Part shown: piece by piece, positions 44,394 to 53,517 of the stretch
Numbering within the stretch: the first letter of the stretch is position 1
How the letters are laid out: the number at the start of each line of letters is the position of its first letter
NCBI RefSeq assembly: GCF_036231905.1
Contig: NZ_JAZARE010000001.1
Coordinates: 372,001-436,000, forward strand
Direction of reading: 5' to 3'
DNA: 64,000 nt
DNA from: CAMLIZ01 sp036231905
Lineage (GTDB): Bacteria > Pseudomonadota > Gammaproteobacteria > Burkholderiales > Burkholderiaceae_C
Position numbers and translations under genes: made by a program
Notes under the pieces: model-generated
Told to the model about the DNA's origin: nothing
What the model saw: the letters and a program-made list of their open reading frames with translations, nothing else
Database searches by the model: none

Positions 44394-45536
44394 ATGAGGG
44401 CTGACATCAACGTGCACACACGCGGAGCTGCTCTGGAGGCAGGCCTGTCGTTGCAGCAGAAACGGCAGGCCACGCTGCTGTACCACTGGATGTCGCTGGA
44501 CTACCTCAAGGCATTGAAGACCTTGATCGACGCCTTGCTCCACGGAGTGGATGTGGACCTCGAACTTGCCAAGCAACAGGGGCGAGACATATTGCTGACC
44601 AACGATCGTTGGGGAGTGCGCGACACAGCCACCAACTGGTCCACATTCGTTTACTCCTCGCTGGAGGACTTCCGCAAGGCGACCATCAAAGACATCGCGC
44701 TGCGGGCCGTCGAGTCATATGAATTTACCGGCGCGAATCAATGCTCTCGCATGATTGAAGAGCACTCTTCCCTTTGGATGACGCCAGACGAAGAGCAGCG
44801 CTTCAAGAAGCAGTGGGAAAAGGTCTATAGGTACGCAGGGAAGGTGGATAGCGCAGCAGGGACGGGGGGTGCCAGAAACTTGGACGACTTCGCTATGGTG
44901 ATGGCCTGGGAGGAGAGCCGCACGCTTTTTCCCAGGCTGCCAAAGCTACGGGTCAGAACCGATGTTTTTGGAGTTTCCGGGAAGCGCCCGCCTCGGACAG
45001 GCGTTTACGTTGCCCAAGACGATCCACATGCCACTCTTCAATTTGCTTGGACGGGAAACGGCGATGGCGTCATTGGGCAGGCGCGCACTTTTAACGACAT
45101 TGGCCTCCGCGCACTGGCTGCTGTTGGTCGGGACGCGCTCTGGGTAGACGGCTCCAAGATGGCCGCTTTTGCGTCGGATGCCTTTCGGCGCGGCGAAGTG
45201 ACCGACCGGCATGGCTTCGACGTCGACGACGAGAAGGATCCGCGATGGGCTGGAACGATCGTAAGCATGCAGAGCTTCGTGAAGCGGCCTACCGATTGGT
45301 ATTTTGTGGAGATGATCGACGGCGAATCCGATGAAGAGGATGGCGTCGAGAACACGAACGAGGTTGTGGCCACTCGATTGCGGTGCGCCGCGGGCCAGCC
45401 TTGCCCCCGTGAAGGGTGGTGGTTCACTCCGTCGAAGGCCAATAGCCGTCGCCCCTTTCATCAGGGCGAGGTGATGCCAGCCTTCACCACCGACTACGGC
45501 GCGACCCACTGGCAGTGGGACGAGCATCAGGGCTAA
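44394..45536 (+). CDS. Candidate immunity protein 3 (Imm71/Imm72-like)
   Basis: The 380-residue protein appears to be the intact member of the tandem set. A helical N-terminal region (about residues 20-150, including LLYHWMSLDYLKALKTLIDAL) is followed by PRTGVYVAQDDPHATLQFAW and a C-terminal block CPREGWWFTPSKANSRRPFH, EVMPAFTTDYGATHWQWDEH. The arrangement recalls Imm71/Imm72 immunity families of T6SS polymorphic toxins; that family call is from memory of their motifs. No signal peptide is present, so it would act in the cytoplasm. The ATG lacks a clear ribosome site, so the start is uncertain. Confidence 0.65.
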   Translation: MRADINVHTRGAALEAGLSLQQKRQATLLYHWMSLDYLKALKTLIDALLHGVDVDLELAKQQGRDILLTNDRWGVRDTATNWSTFVYSSLEDFRKATIKDIALRAVESYEFTGANQCSRMIEEHSSLWMTPDEEQRFKKQWEKVYRYAGKVDSAAGTGGARNLDDFAMVMAWEESRTLFPRLPKLRVRTDVFGVSGKRPPRTGVYVAQDDPHATLQFAWTGNGDGVIGQARTFNDIGLRALAAVGRDALWVDGSKMAAFASDAFRRGEVTDRHGFDVDDEKDPRWAGTIVSMQSFVKRPTDWYFVEMIDGESDEEDGVENTNEVVATRLRCAAGQPCPREGWWFTPSKANSRRPFHQGEVMPAFTTDYGATHWQWDEHQG

Positions 45537-45596
45537 CGGTTGACTCCCTCTCCAGCTGGCAGGACAGCCACATAGTCGATTCACAGCGGCGATCAG

Positions 45597-46163
45597 ATGG
45601 ACATGATCTTCCTTCAGCGTGCGTTCCTCTCCATCACGCTTCTCGTTCCGTCCTGCTACGCTGCCACACCTCTTCCCGATGGCTCGGCGCTGGCGATCTC
45701 GCTGTCAACCACCGGCACGGTATCCGTCGCATTGAGCGCCGATCGCCCGCGCGCCGTCTCCGTCGGCGCCGAACTCAACCGCGCATGGTCCAGTGCCAGC
45801 GAACTGCTGGTGGTCGGGCAGCGCGGCATTTCGGTCCAGGGCCGTGCGTTCGTCGTCGTTGCGATTGCAACGCCTTCGACGAAGCGGCACGGCGGTGGCC
45901 ACTGCGGTGCGGGAACGGAAGACAAGCTCTTACTGCTGGAGTGGCAAGCAGCCGTGCGACGACTGCAGCTGCGCGACACGCTGTTGATGCAGAGCTGCTT
46001 GACCGCCCTCTCCCTGGTCGGCGACCAAGCTGCGAACGTCAAGGACTCGCTCGGCAAGATCTCAGACCCGACACGCCTGACGCTGCAATGGCTATCTCAC
46101 CCTCGCCATGGCGCAATGCCTAAGACGGTGACGGTCAGGAACGGCAGGTTTCATCTATCGTGA
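45597..46163 (+). CDS. Exported hypothetical protein in T6SS effector region
   Basis: The 188-residue protein has an N-terminal signal peptide, MDMIFLQRAFLSITLLVPSCYA, which could also be read as a lipobox-like Ser-Cys. The mature part includes GSALAISLSTTGTVSVAL, VVGQRGISVQGRAFVVVAIA and a helical section LEWQAAVRRLQLRDTLLMQSCL. I do not recognise it. It overlaps the following lipoprotein gene by four bases and lies between the immunity cluster and tssA, so the pair may add periplasmic immunity or be an unrelated insert. Confidence 0.65.
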   Translation: MDMIFLQRAFLSITLLVPSCYAATPLPDGSALAISLSTTGTVSVALSADRPRAVSVGAELNRAWSSASELLVVGQRGISVQGRAFVVVAIATPSTKRHGGGHCGAGTEDKLLLLEWQAAVRRLQLRDTLLMQSCLTALSLVGDQAANVKDSLGKISDPTRLTLQWLSHPRHGAMPKTVTVRNGRFHLS

Positions 46164-46669
46164 ACGCAATGGGCGCCGTGCAACGACGTGGCTGGTCGCT
46201 GCTGCTCGCCTGCCTACTGACCTGCGGGTGCGAACAGCATGGCGGTCCGAAGGTGAACGTCTCTGTGGCCGAACTGGGGACACACATCAAAGTTCCTGCT
46301 GCGGCGACCTCCGCCCAATGGGAGCTGGTGACCCTTCCGGAACAGGACTCCAGCAGCGTTCCCGGTCCGACCGACTACGTAAGCCTAGTCGCATTCATGC
46401 CACTCGACAGGGAAGCACTGGAGCGGTTTCAGAGCTCCACGCAACGAGCGCATCAGATAACAAGGATCCCACCGCAGTTCGTTCGAGCTTGGCTTCCTGG
46501 TGTAGCGGCGGCCGCTCTGTCGCAGCCATCTTCCAGCACCTCAGGCACTGTCCAGTACGACGTTACAAGCATCGTGCGCGGCCACCCCAAGCGCGCGTTT
46601 GCGGTAGCGGTTCCCGAAGGCGTCGCACTCTATGTGGAGTACGTCGGCCCTTCACCTCCGTCACAGTGA
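46160..46669 (+). CDS. Putative lipoprotein in T6SS effector region
   Basis: The product has 169 residues with a hydrophobic leader and Cys residues at the end of it (LLLACLLTCGCEQHGG), consistent with a lipoprotein signal though the lipobox is imperfect. The mature part has FVRAWLPGVAAAALSQPSSS and HPKRAFAVAVPEGVALYVEYVG; no family is recognised. The GTG at 46160 overlaps the previous stop; an ATG at 46169 is the alternative. tssA starts 46 bases downstream. Confidence 0.65.
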   Translation: MNAMGAVQRRGWSLLLACLLTCGCEQHGGPKVNVSVAELGTHIKVPAAATSAQWELVTLPEQDSSSVPGPTDYVSLVAFMPLDREALERFQSSTQRAHQITRIPPQFVRAWLPGVAAAALSQPSSSTSGTVQYDVTSIVRGHPKRAFAVAVPEGVALYVEYVGPSPPSQ

Positions 46670-46714
46670 CAATACGCCCGCTGCCACAACGCCCCTCCGC
46701 ATCTGCCGGTCAAC

Positions 46715-47791
46715 ATGTCTGCACTGCTCTCTCCCCTGTCCTCCGCCGCCCCCTGCGGCGACGACCTCTCCTTCTCCCCCGAGTTCGACCACATCCAGGA
46801 GCTCCGCCGCGCCGACGATCCCACGCTCGACCAAGGCGAGTGGGTCACGGCACTGAAGTCCGCCGACTGGCCTGCCGTGGTGGCGCAGTGCGACGCCTTG
46901 CTGAAGGACCGCACCAAGGACCTGCGGCTGCTGGTCTGGCGGGTGGAGGCGCTGGCACAGGTGAAGGGCTACCCCGGCCTGGCGCAGGGGCTGGAGGATT
47001 GTGTGCAGGTGTGCGAAGCCTTCTGGGATGGCCTGCACCCGCTGCCCGATGGCGGCGACATGGAGCAGCGCGCGGGCTCGATCCGCTGGCTGCTGGCGCA
47101 GTTGCAGCGGCTGGCGCGCAGCCTGCCGGTGACCTCCGCGCCCAGCGGGCGCTTCACGCTGGCACAGATGGACGAGGCGCGGCAGTTGCAGATGGCGATC
47201 GAGCGCGACCCTGACCACGCAGCGGCGCTCGGCGAAGGCAAGGTCACGCTGGCCCAGGTGCAGCGCGCACGCAGCGACACGCCTGCGGCCTTTCTCCGTG
47301 CCAACGTGGCGGCGATGGCGGTTGCCCGCACGCAGCTGCAGGTACTGCAGGCGCTGATGGATCCGCGCCTGGGCGACGAGGGGCCGAGCTTCGTGCACGC
47401 CCGCCAGGCGCTGGACGACGCGTATCACGCGGTCGAAAAGCTCGCCCGTGACGCCGGCGTGATCACCGAGGCACGCAGCGATAGCGCCGCCGACGAGGCA
47501 CAAAGCGCATCGGGCGACCCTTCTTCGGGTGCGGCGCGTCCGACCGGCACCTTTTCAGCGTCCGGCGAGCCGACCGACCGCGCCCAGGCCTTGCGCCAGC
47601 TGCGCGTGGTGGCCGACTTCTTCCGCCGTACCGAGCCGCACAGCCCCGTCGCACTGCTGGCCGACAAGGCCGCGCGCTGGGGCGAGATGCCGCTGGAGCA
47701 GTGGCTGCGCGAAGTGATCAAGGACCCCAGCAGCCTGGGTCACCTGGAAGAGCTGCTGGGCATGAAGCCGCCGGCTGATCCGGCGGGCTGA
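46715..47791 (+). CDS. tssA: T6SS component TssA
   Basis: TssA caps the growing sheath and docks at the baseplate and membrane complex. The 358-residue protein opens with the ImpA-type N-terminal domain (about residues 1-110): LSSAAPCGDDLSFSPEFDHIQELRR, WVTALKSADWPAVVAQCDALLKDRTKDLRLLVWRVEALAQVKGYPGLAQGLE, FWDGLHPLPDGGD. The C-terminal domain is short (DRAQALRQLRVVADFFRRTEPHSPVALLADKAARWGEMPLEQWL), as in the shorter TssA class. It converges with the minus-strand ompA-tagF-tssM operon, with 30 bases between stops. Confidence 0.93.
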   Translation: MSALLSPLSSAAPCGDDLSFSPEFDHIQELRRADDPTLDQGEWVTALKSADWPAVVAQCDALLKDRTKDLRLLVWRVEALAQVKGYPGLAQGLEDCVQVCEAFWDGLHPLPDGGDMEQRAGSIRWLLAQLQRLARSLPVTSAPSGRFTLAQMDEARQLQMAIERDPDHAAALGEGKVTLAQVQRARSDTPAAFLRANVAAMAVARTQLQVLQALMDPRLGDEGPSFVHARQALDDAYHAVEKLARDAGVITEARSDSAADEAQSASGDPSSGAARPTGTFSASGEPTDRAQALRQLRVVADFFRRTEPHSPVALLADKAARWGEMPLEQWLREVIKDPSSLGHLEELLGMKPPADPAG

Positions 47792-47821
47792 CGCGGCACG
47801 ACAGCCACTTCCGCAGACGCG

Positions 47822-48649
47822 CTACTGCGACACCCGGAACTCGATGCGCCGGTTGCGCGCCCGCCCATCGGGCGTGGCGTTGCTGGCCACCGGCCGGTCC
47901 GGCCCCGCGCCTGACGGCTCGATCATGTCGGCCGGCATCGCCTTGGCCACCAGGTAGGCCTTCACGCTGTCGGCGCGCGCCGCGGCCAGCGCGATGTTGG
48001 CGTCGCGGCTGCCCAGGTTGTCGGTGTGGCCGATCACCTGCACCTTGCGGCCGGGCGGCAGCGTCTTCATCGCGTTCAATACTTCGTCCAGCACCGCCAC
48101 GCCGCGCGGTGTGAGCGTGGCGCTGCCCGACTCGAATTCGACGATGCGGTTGGCCAGCGCGTTGTCGATCACACCTTGTTCGTTGGACGCCACGCGCAGC
48201 CCGTTGCGCACGGTGTAGGTGGGGTTGAGTTGCGTCGACATGTCGCTCACCACCTGCTGGCGCAGCGCTTCGTTGCCCACTTCCCCTTTCAGGTCCACCG
48301 TGTTGCCGTTCACGGCCAGCTGGCCGCGGCTCACCTGCTTGAGCCCCGGGCCGATCAGGCGCTGTACATAGCCGCTCCAGTTGGGCGGGGCCACCACCGG
48401 GCCGATGGCGAGCTGGTCCACCACGCGGTCGGCGCCGTACACCTCGCGGGTGCGTTGCAGGATCGCCTGGCGCGTCGCTTCGTCCGGCACGGTGCCGGCC
48501 ACCACCACCGCATTCGGCGTGGCGGGTGCGGCGGCGATGCGGGCGCTGGCGGCCGGCGCAGAGGCTTGCGCCCCGGCGGACGCTGCGCTGGCTGCCAGCG
48601 CGGCCGCTGCCACCGCGCGGAGGAATGAAGAACCGATCGTCATCGTCAT
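47822..48649 (-). CDS. T6SS-associated BON-like and OmpA-domain protein
   Basis: The 275-residue protein has a signal peptide (MTMTIGSSFLRAVAAAALAA...) ending near residue 26. Two BON-like repeats follow (VVVAGTVPDEATRQAILQRTREVYG and LAVNGNTVDLKGEVGNEALRQQVVSDMS), then a C-terminal OmpA domain (FESGSATLTPRGVAVLDEVLNAM, VIGHTDNLGSRDANIALAAARADSVKAYL, NRRIEFRV) that binds peptidoglycan. The TssL of this locus has no such domain, so this protein probably provides the cell-wall anchor. The ATG overlaps the tagF stop (ATGA), so it is translated with tagF and tssM. Confidence 0.88.
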   Translation of the reverse strand: MTMTIGSSFLRAVAAAALAASAASAGAQASAPAASARIAAAPATPNAVVVAGTVPDEATRQAILQRTREVYGADRVVDQLAIGPVVAPPNWSGYVQRLIGPGLKQVSRGQLAVNGNTVDLKGEVGNEALRQQVVSDMSTQLNPTYTVRNGLRVASNEQGVIDNALANRIVEFESGSATLTPRGVAVLDEVLNAMKTLPPGRKVQVIGHTDNLGSRDANIALAAARADSVKAYLVAKAMPADMIEPSGAGPDRPVASNATPDGRARNRRIEFRVSQ

Positions 48650-49635
48650 TGCCCCAGGAACGCTTCGATGAAACTGTCGAACGCCGTCTGCAACGGCAGC
48701 TCCGGCTGCTGCAGATGGCTGGAAAGCTTGCGCAAGCCATAGGACTGGTCGACCATGTCCTCCACCCACTCAGCATCGCTCACGGCGATCAGGTCTTCCT
48801 GTGCGAAGCCGGGGTCCATCAGGGCCCGTAGGGTGCGGGCGGAGGCGCCGTTGAAGCCAACGATCAGCTGCTGCACCGGCTTCGCCCGCAGGAACACGGC
48901 CAGCTCGAAGTCATGCCGGCACAAAAAAGGCGTGATCAGCGCCAGCCAGAGCGAGCACACCAGCGGCCGGTACAGCGGATCCTGTGGCGCGGGCAACAGG
49001 AGCCCGCGCTCCAGTTGCGTGACACCCTGGGTGACCACAGGCTGCAACAACAGGCCGATGGCCAGCAGGGTCTGCCGCAGCGACAAGGTGTGGCCCGCCT
49101 GCCGCAGCTGCGCTTCCAGCCCGCCCAGCGTGTGGATGCCCAGGAAGTCGGCGAAGTTGGCCGCATAGGCCTGGGGCTCCACCTCCACCTCCACCGTGGT
49201 GCCGGCCACTTCAGCCAGCACCGGCCCCAGCTCGGCGCCCGAGCCGCAAGCCTGGCGCGACAGGCTCTCCAGCTTGGTCCACAAACGCGCCAGCGCAGTG
49301 GGTGAACACGCCAGGAACGCCTGCGACGCGGCCGGCACGTCAAACATGCCGGCCATCACGAACGGGAAGCGCCGGCCGGAGGCATCGGCGCTGGCGGTCA
49401 GGTGGCCGGCGAGTGCCACGCGGCCCTGTGTGCCCAGGAAGGCGAAATGCGCCGGCGGCACCTGGTCGTAATTGAGCTTCCAGCGCGTGTCCGCGGCCAT
49501 CAGCTCCATGCCCTGCGTGAGCCAGCGGTCCAGCGTCTGGGTGAGCGGTGCCTGGCCCACGCTGCGCACGAAGTCGCCACGCGCGGGCAACTTGCCAAAG
49601 TAGGCCAAGGTCACCGGTGAGGCACTGCGGCTCAT
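48646..49635 (-). CDS. tagF: T6SS-associated protein TagF
   Basis: TagF is a post-translational modulator of T6SS in several species. The 329-residue protein has the typical beginning LAYFGKLPARGDFVRSVG (family: GKLPxxGDFV) and FAFLGTQGRVALAGHLTASADASGRRFPF. It continues with a longer C-terminal part than minimal TagF (about 150-329), including DFELAVFLRAKPVQQLIVGFNGASARTL. The ATG overlaps the tssM stop, and its own stop overlaps the next start, so the three genes form a coupled operon. Confidence 0.9.
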   Translation of the reverse strand: MSRSASPVTLAYFGKLPARGDFVRSVGQAPLTQTLDRWLTQGMELMAADTRWKLNYDQVPPAHFAFLGTQGRVALAGHLTASADASGRRFPFVMAGMFDVPAASQAFLACSPTALARLWTKLESLSRQACGSGAELGPVLAEVAGTTVEVEVEPQAYAANFADFLGIHTLGGLEAQLRQAGHTLSLRQTLLAIGLLLQPVVTQGVTQLERGLLLPAPQDPLYRPLVCSLWLALITPFLCRHDFELAVFLRAKPVQQLIVGFNGASARTLRALMDPGFAQEDLIAVSDAEWVEDMVDQSYGLRKLSSHLQQPELPLQTAFDSFIEAFLGQ

Positions 49636-52600
49636 CGCGCAGCTCCCTGCGCCACCACCACGCCGCTGGCCGGCCGCGCGGGCGCGGCAGGCGGCGCACT
49701 GGCCGCCGGCGCGGGCGCGATGGCCTGCGTCACGGTGGCGGGCAGCTTCATGCCGCGCAGGCTGTTGGCGCCCGAGGCCGACTCGGCCGATGCGCCTGAT
49801 GAGGTCACCTGCCCCGGCGTGCTCACGATGCGCAGCTTCACGGTGACGGCGAGCTTGTCCTTCGGCCAGGTGAGTTCGAACAGCGAGGGCTCCAGGCGCT
49901 TGCGCTGCGCCATCGCCACCATGCGCTCCAGGCCGAAACCGCCCGGCTCGTTGAGGAACTCGATGGTGCGGCCATCGAAGGCCACGCCGGTGATGCGCAC
50001 ACCGCCACCCGGCTTGGGGCCGGGCCAGACGAAGTCGCTCCAGGCCGGCGCGCTGTTGCGGTAGCGCAGCTGCTGGCCGTCGATCTCCAGCGTGTACTCG
50101 GACAGGCCCGAGATCGGCATGGGCTGGATCTGGAAGCGCGTCTGGGTCTCGGCGGCGCCCCCGCCGCTGGCAGCCGAGCCGCCGGCTCCGTTGAGCGGTG
50201 CCACCCAATGCGTGAACTGCGAGGTGAACTCGCTGTTCAGCCGCAAGCCCATCTCGGCCCATTGGCGCGGCGTGATCTCGTCACCCCGGCGCAGCACCAG
50301 CGTGCCCAGCGCCTCGCCCTGGAACTTGGCGATCGCACCGTCGGGGCCGAACATCTTGGCGATCTCCGCCGGTGCCGCCTCCACCCGCGAGCCGGTGTCG
50401 AAGGGGTACTTGGGCGCCAGGCTGCGCTGGAAGGGTTCGTAGATCTGTGCCGTCCACAGCCGGTTCACCTCGGCTTCGGCCGAGGGCACCAGGGTGGCAA
50501 AGGCCTGCATCAGCGGGCGCACCAGCAGCGGCCGCAGCGCGGCCTTGGCGCTGTCGCTCATGCCCACAAGCATCTGCTCGTCCACGAAGCGCAGCGCTTC
50601 CGACAGGTCCGAGCCGCTGCCGTCCAGCGTCTGCGCCATCAGCGTGCGCGCAGCCGGACCGGGGTCACCCTGGTTCTTGATCTGGTTGAACTTGGTGCGG
50701 ATCTTCGACAGGTGCTCGAGGTAAGTCTTGGAGAGCGAAGCCCCGTCGCTGCGCGAATTCATCAGGCGCATCACGCCGGCGAACTCCTTGCCGATCGGCC
50801 CCATCGGGATCTCCGCCTGCGGGCCGCCCACCTTCAGGTCGACCTCCACGCGCGAAGGCGCCTGGCGCAGGATCACCTGCTTGAACCACTGGGTGAAGCC
50901 GCGCTGGGTGTCCTTCAGGCGCTCGTTCAGCAGCGAGGGGTTGTCCCAGGAGGTTTCGTTGTACAGCGTGTCCAGCACCTTGTAGACGGGTGACCCGGTG
51001 GGGTCGCCCAGGCGGTTCATGCGTGCCACCGCGTTGTCGAAACCGCCGAACTCGTTGACCGTGATGCCACGCAGGAACTTCTGCCACTCGGCCACGTACT
51101 CGGTCTTGTACATCTGCACCAGGGCCTTCTGGATCTGCTCCGGGCTGCCTTCGAGGGTGAGGTCATCGTGCGCCGCGGTCTTCAACACCCAGTCGGTGCT
51201 CTGCAGGTCCTTGCTGGCGGCCTCCTTGAACGCGGCTTCGATGTACTTGTCCCAGGCATCGCGGGTGAAGGCACCGTTGATCGAATAGGAGCCGGCCACC
51301 ACCTCACGGTCCTGCTCGCCGACGATGCGGGCCACCGTCATCGGCGCGAAGCGGGTCGAGGCCCGCGACTTGATCTCGCTGTACACCCGCTCGCGCGCCG
51401 GCATGCCACGCACCACGCGGCGCAGGTTCTCCCGCGTGGTGTCCACCAGCGTGATGTTGTTCTTCAGCTGCGGGAAAGTGGGATCGGCGGTCTGCGCGAG
51501 CACGAAGCTCAGCATGCGCTCGGCGCTGCGGATCAGCTGTTCGCGCGGCATGGTGCCGCGGTTGGCCTCCAGCCAGCCGCGCCAGAAGCGGGTGATCTGG
51601 TCGGCGAGATGGCCCTGCTCCATGCGGGCACGGTCCCCCAGCATCAGGTAGGTCTTGAGCGCGTTGTAGGCGTCTTCCACGCTTTCGGTGGAGGCAGCCT
51701 GGTAGCTGCCGGGTGCGCTCACCCGCACCGCCTGCACGTTGGGGGCACCGGAGGCGGGCGTGCGGCTCACTGGCTGCAGCTGGTCGGCATGCGTGTTCAC
51801 CTCGGTGAGGTAGGCCTCGATGCTCTCGGCCACCGGGCCCAGCATCACCTCTCGCACGCCGGCAAAGTATTCGTCGCGCAGCTTGCGCTCCACCGCGTCG
51901 CCTTGATAGAGCCCCAGGCTCACGCCCAGCGGCCGGCTGTCGCGCCAGGCGTGAAGCTGCTCGATGCGGTCCTGCAGGATCTCCAGCGCCTCGATGCGTG
52001 ACTGCAGGTCGGTGCGTTCCTTCTGCAGCTTGGCCGCCTTGGCCACGTCGGCGTCCACATTGGCCAGCAGCTGCCGGTTGCCGGCATACGACCAGGCCCA
52101 GCCGCCCAGCACCACGCCGAGCGCCACCACCGAGGCGGCAAACACGCCGTAGCGCAGGCGCAGCTTGGTGCGGCTGGCATGCTGGCGCACCAGGTGGCGG
52201 TCCGCGAAGATCACCTTCTGGAACAGGTCCTTCAGGAAGAAGCCGTTCTGCGAATACACCGCCGCGGTGGTGCGGGGCTTCAGGTCCAGCGCGAACTGCT
52301 GCGCGATGCGCTCGCTGGCGCGGCTGTTGGAGGAGCCTTCCTGCACCGAGCTGGTGAAGTAGAAACCGCGGAAGATCGGCCGGTACTGGTAGGGGTTGTC
52401 CTCGAACAGGGTGCCGATGAAGGAGCGCAGCGCGGGCTTGAGCGCAGCGAACTCCAGCGGGAAGGTGAGCACGCCGGGTGGCAGGCCTTCGCCGCGGTGC
52501 ATGGACATGCGCGTGACTGACATGTCCTTCAGGCCGGCGAACAGCTCGTCGAAGCGCGTGTCGAACTGCGCGATGGCGTCGATGCGGCCATCGGCCTGGT

Positions 52601-53462
52601 AGGGCAAGGTGGCGCCCCACACCCGGTCGCGCTCGGACGGGTCGCGGTCCTCGAAGAATTCGGCAAAGCCGGCGATCAGGTCGGCCTTGGTGAACATGAT
52701 GTACACCGGCGCAAACACTTCCAGTTGCTCGGTGAGTTCCTGCACGCGCTGGCGCAGCTGCTTGGCCAGGGTGATCGCAAAGTCGGGCCGGCTGCCCACG
52801 ACGTCGGCCACGCTGGCCGCGATGAGGATGCCGTTGATCGGCGCCTTCGGCCGGTGCTTCTTCAGCAGCGACAGGAAGCCGCGCCATTCCTCACGGTCTT
52901 CCTCATGCACCGCATAGCGGCCGGCGGTGTCCAGCAGGATGCCTTCGCTGGTGAAGAACCAGTCGCAATTGCGGGTGCCGCCGATGCCCTGGATGATGTT
53001 GTCGGTCTGCTCGGCAAAGGGGAACTTCAGTCCCGAGCGCACCACCGCCGTGCTCTTGCCGGCGGCCGGGTTGCCGATCACCATGTACCAGGGCAGCTCG
53101 TACAGCGCGGCCGAGCCGGAGAGCTGGCCCAGGCGCGAGGTCTTGATCGTCTTCACCGCGGCGCTCATGCGCGTGCGCAGGGCCTGCACATCGGCCTTCG
53201 CAGCACTGGGTGCGTTCTTGGCGGCGCGCTCGCCCTGCTGCTCCAGCGCCTGCTCCAGGCCTTGCGCGGCCTTGCGGGCGCGATAACGCTTGACGGCCCA
53301 CACCACGAACCACAGCAGCAGCGCCACGCCCAGCGCCACACCCGCCCACACCAGCGCGATGCTCAGCGTGTCGGCCCCGATGAACAGGAAGGCAGCGAGG
53401 GCCAGGAAACCGAGCACGCACAGCACGCGGACGTCGGTGAGAAGGCTCCAGAATCGACTCAT
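49632..53462 (-). CDS. tssM: T6SS membrane-complex protein TssM (IcmF)
   Basis: This 1276-residue inner-membrane protein spans the envelope and forms the T6SS membrane complex with TssL and TssJ. Two membrane helices lie at residues about 12-30 and 34-58, and a third at about 433-456. Between them is the cytoplasmic NTPase-like domain with an intact Walker A, GNPAAGKST (130-138), and GILLDTAGRY. The periplasmic part includes the conserved MTVARIVGEQDREVVAGSYSINGAFTRDAWDKYIEAA region and a beta-rich C-terminus that contacts TssJ. It lies 55 bases after the ketosynthase-like gene in the same direction. Confidence 0.95.
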   Translation of the reverse strand: MSRFWSLLTDVRVLCVLGFLALAAFLFIGADTLSIALVWAGVALGVALLLWFVVWAVKRYRARKAAQGLEQALEQQGERAAKNAPSAAKADVQALRTRMSAAVKTIKTSRLGQLSGSAALYELPWYMVIGNPAAGKSTAVVRSGLKFPFAEQTDNIIQGIGGTRNCDWFFTSEGILLDTAGRYAVHEEDREEWRGFLSLLKKHRPKAPINGILIAASVADVVGSRPDFAITLAKQLRQRVQELTEQLEVFAPVYIMFTKADLIAGFAEFFEDRDPSERDRVWGATLPYQADGRIDAIAQFDTRFDELFAGLKDMSVTRMSMHRGEGLPPGVLTFPLEFAALKPALRSFIGTLFEDNPYQYRPIFRGFYFTSSVQEGSSNSRASERIAQQFALDLKPRTTAAVYSQNGFFLKDLFQKVIFADRHLVRQHASRTKLRLRYGVFAASVVALGVVLGGWAWSYAGNRQLLANVDADVAKAAKLQKERTDLQSRIEALEILQDRIEQLHAWRDSRPLGVSLGLYQGDAVERKLRDEYFAGVREVMLGPVAESIEAYLTEVNTHADQLQPVSRTPASGAPNVQAVRVSAPGSYQAASTESVEDAYNALKTYLMLGDRARMEQGHLADQITRFWRGWLEANRGTMPREQLIRSAERMLSFVLAQTADPTFPQLKNNITLVDTTRENLRRVVRGMPARERVYSEIKSRASTRFAPMTVARIVGEQDREVVAGSYSINGAFTRDAWDKYIEAAFKEAASKDLQSTDWVLKTAAHDDLTLEGSPEQIQKALVQMYKTEYVAEWQKFLRGITVNEFGGFDNAVARMNRLGDPTGSPVYKVLDTLYNETSWDNPSLLNERLKDTQRGFTQWFKQVILRQAPSRVEVDLKVGGPQAEIPMGPIGKEFAGVMRLMNSRSDGASLSKTYLEHLSKIRTKFNQIKNQGDPGPAARTLMAQTLDGSGSDLSEALRFVDEQMLVGMSDSAKAALRPLLVRPLMQAFATLVPSAEAEVNRLWTAQIYEPFQRSLAPKYPFDTGSRVEAAPAEIAKMFGPDGAIAKFQGEALGTLVLRRGDEITPRQWAEMGLRLNSEFTSQFTHWVAPLNGAGGSAASGGGAAETQTRFQIQPMPISGLSEYTLEIDGQQLRYRNSAPAWSDFVWPGPKPGGGVRITGVAFDGRTIEFLNEPGGFGLERMVAMAQRKRLEPSLFELTWPKDKLAVTVKLRIVSTPGQVTSSGASAESASGANSLRGMKLPATVTQAIAPAPAASAPPAAPARPASGVVVAQGAAR

Positions 53463-53517
53463 GATCTCGGGGTACAGCTTGGGTGCGGCAGGCCGCGGGT
53501 GGATCGGAACATGCGGG

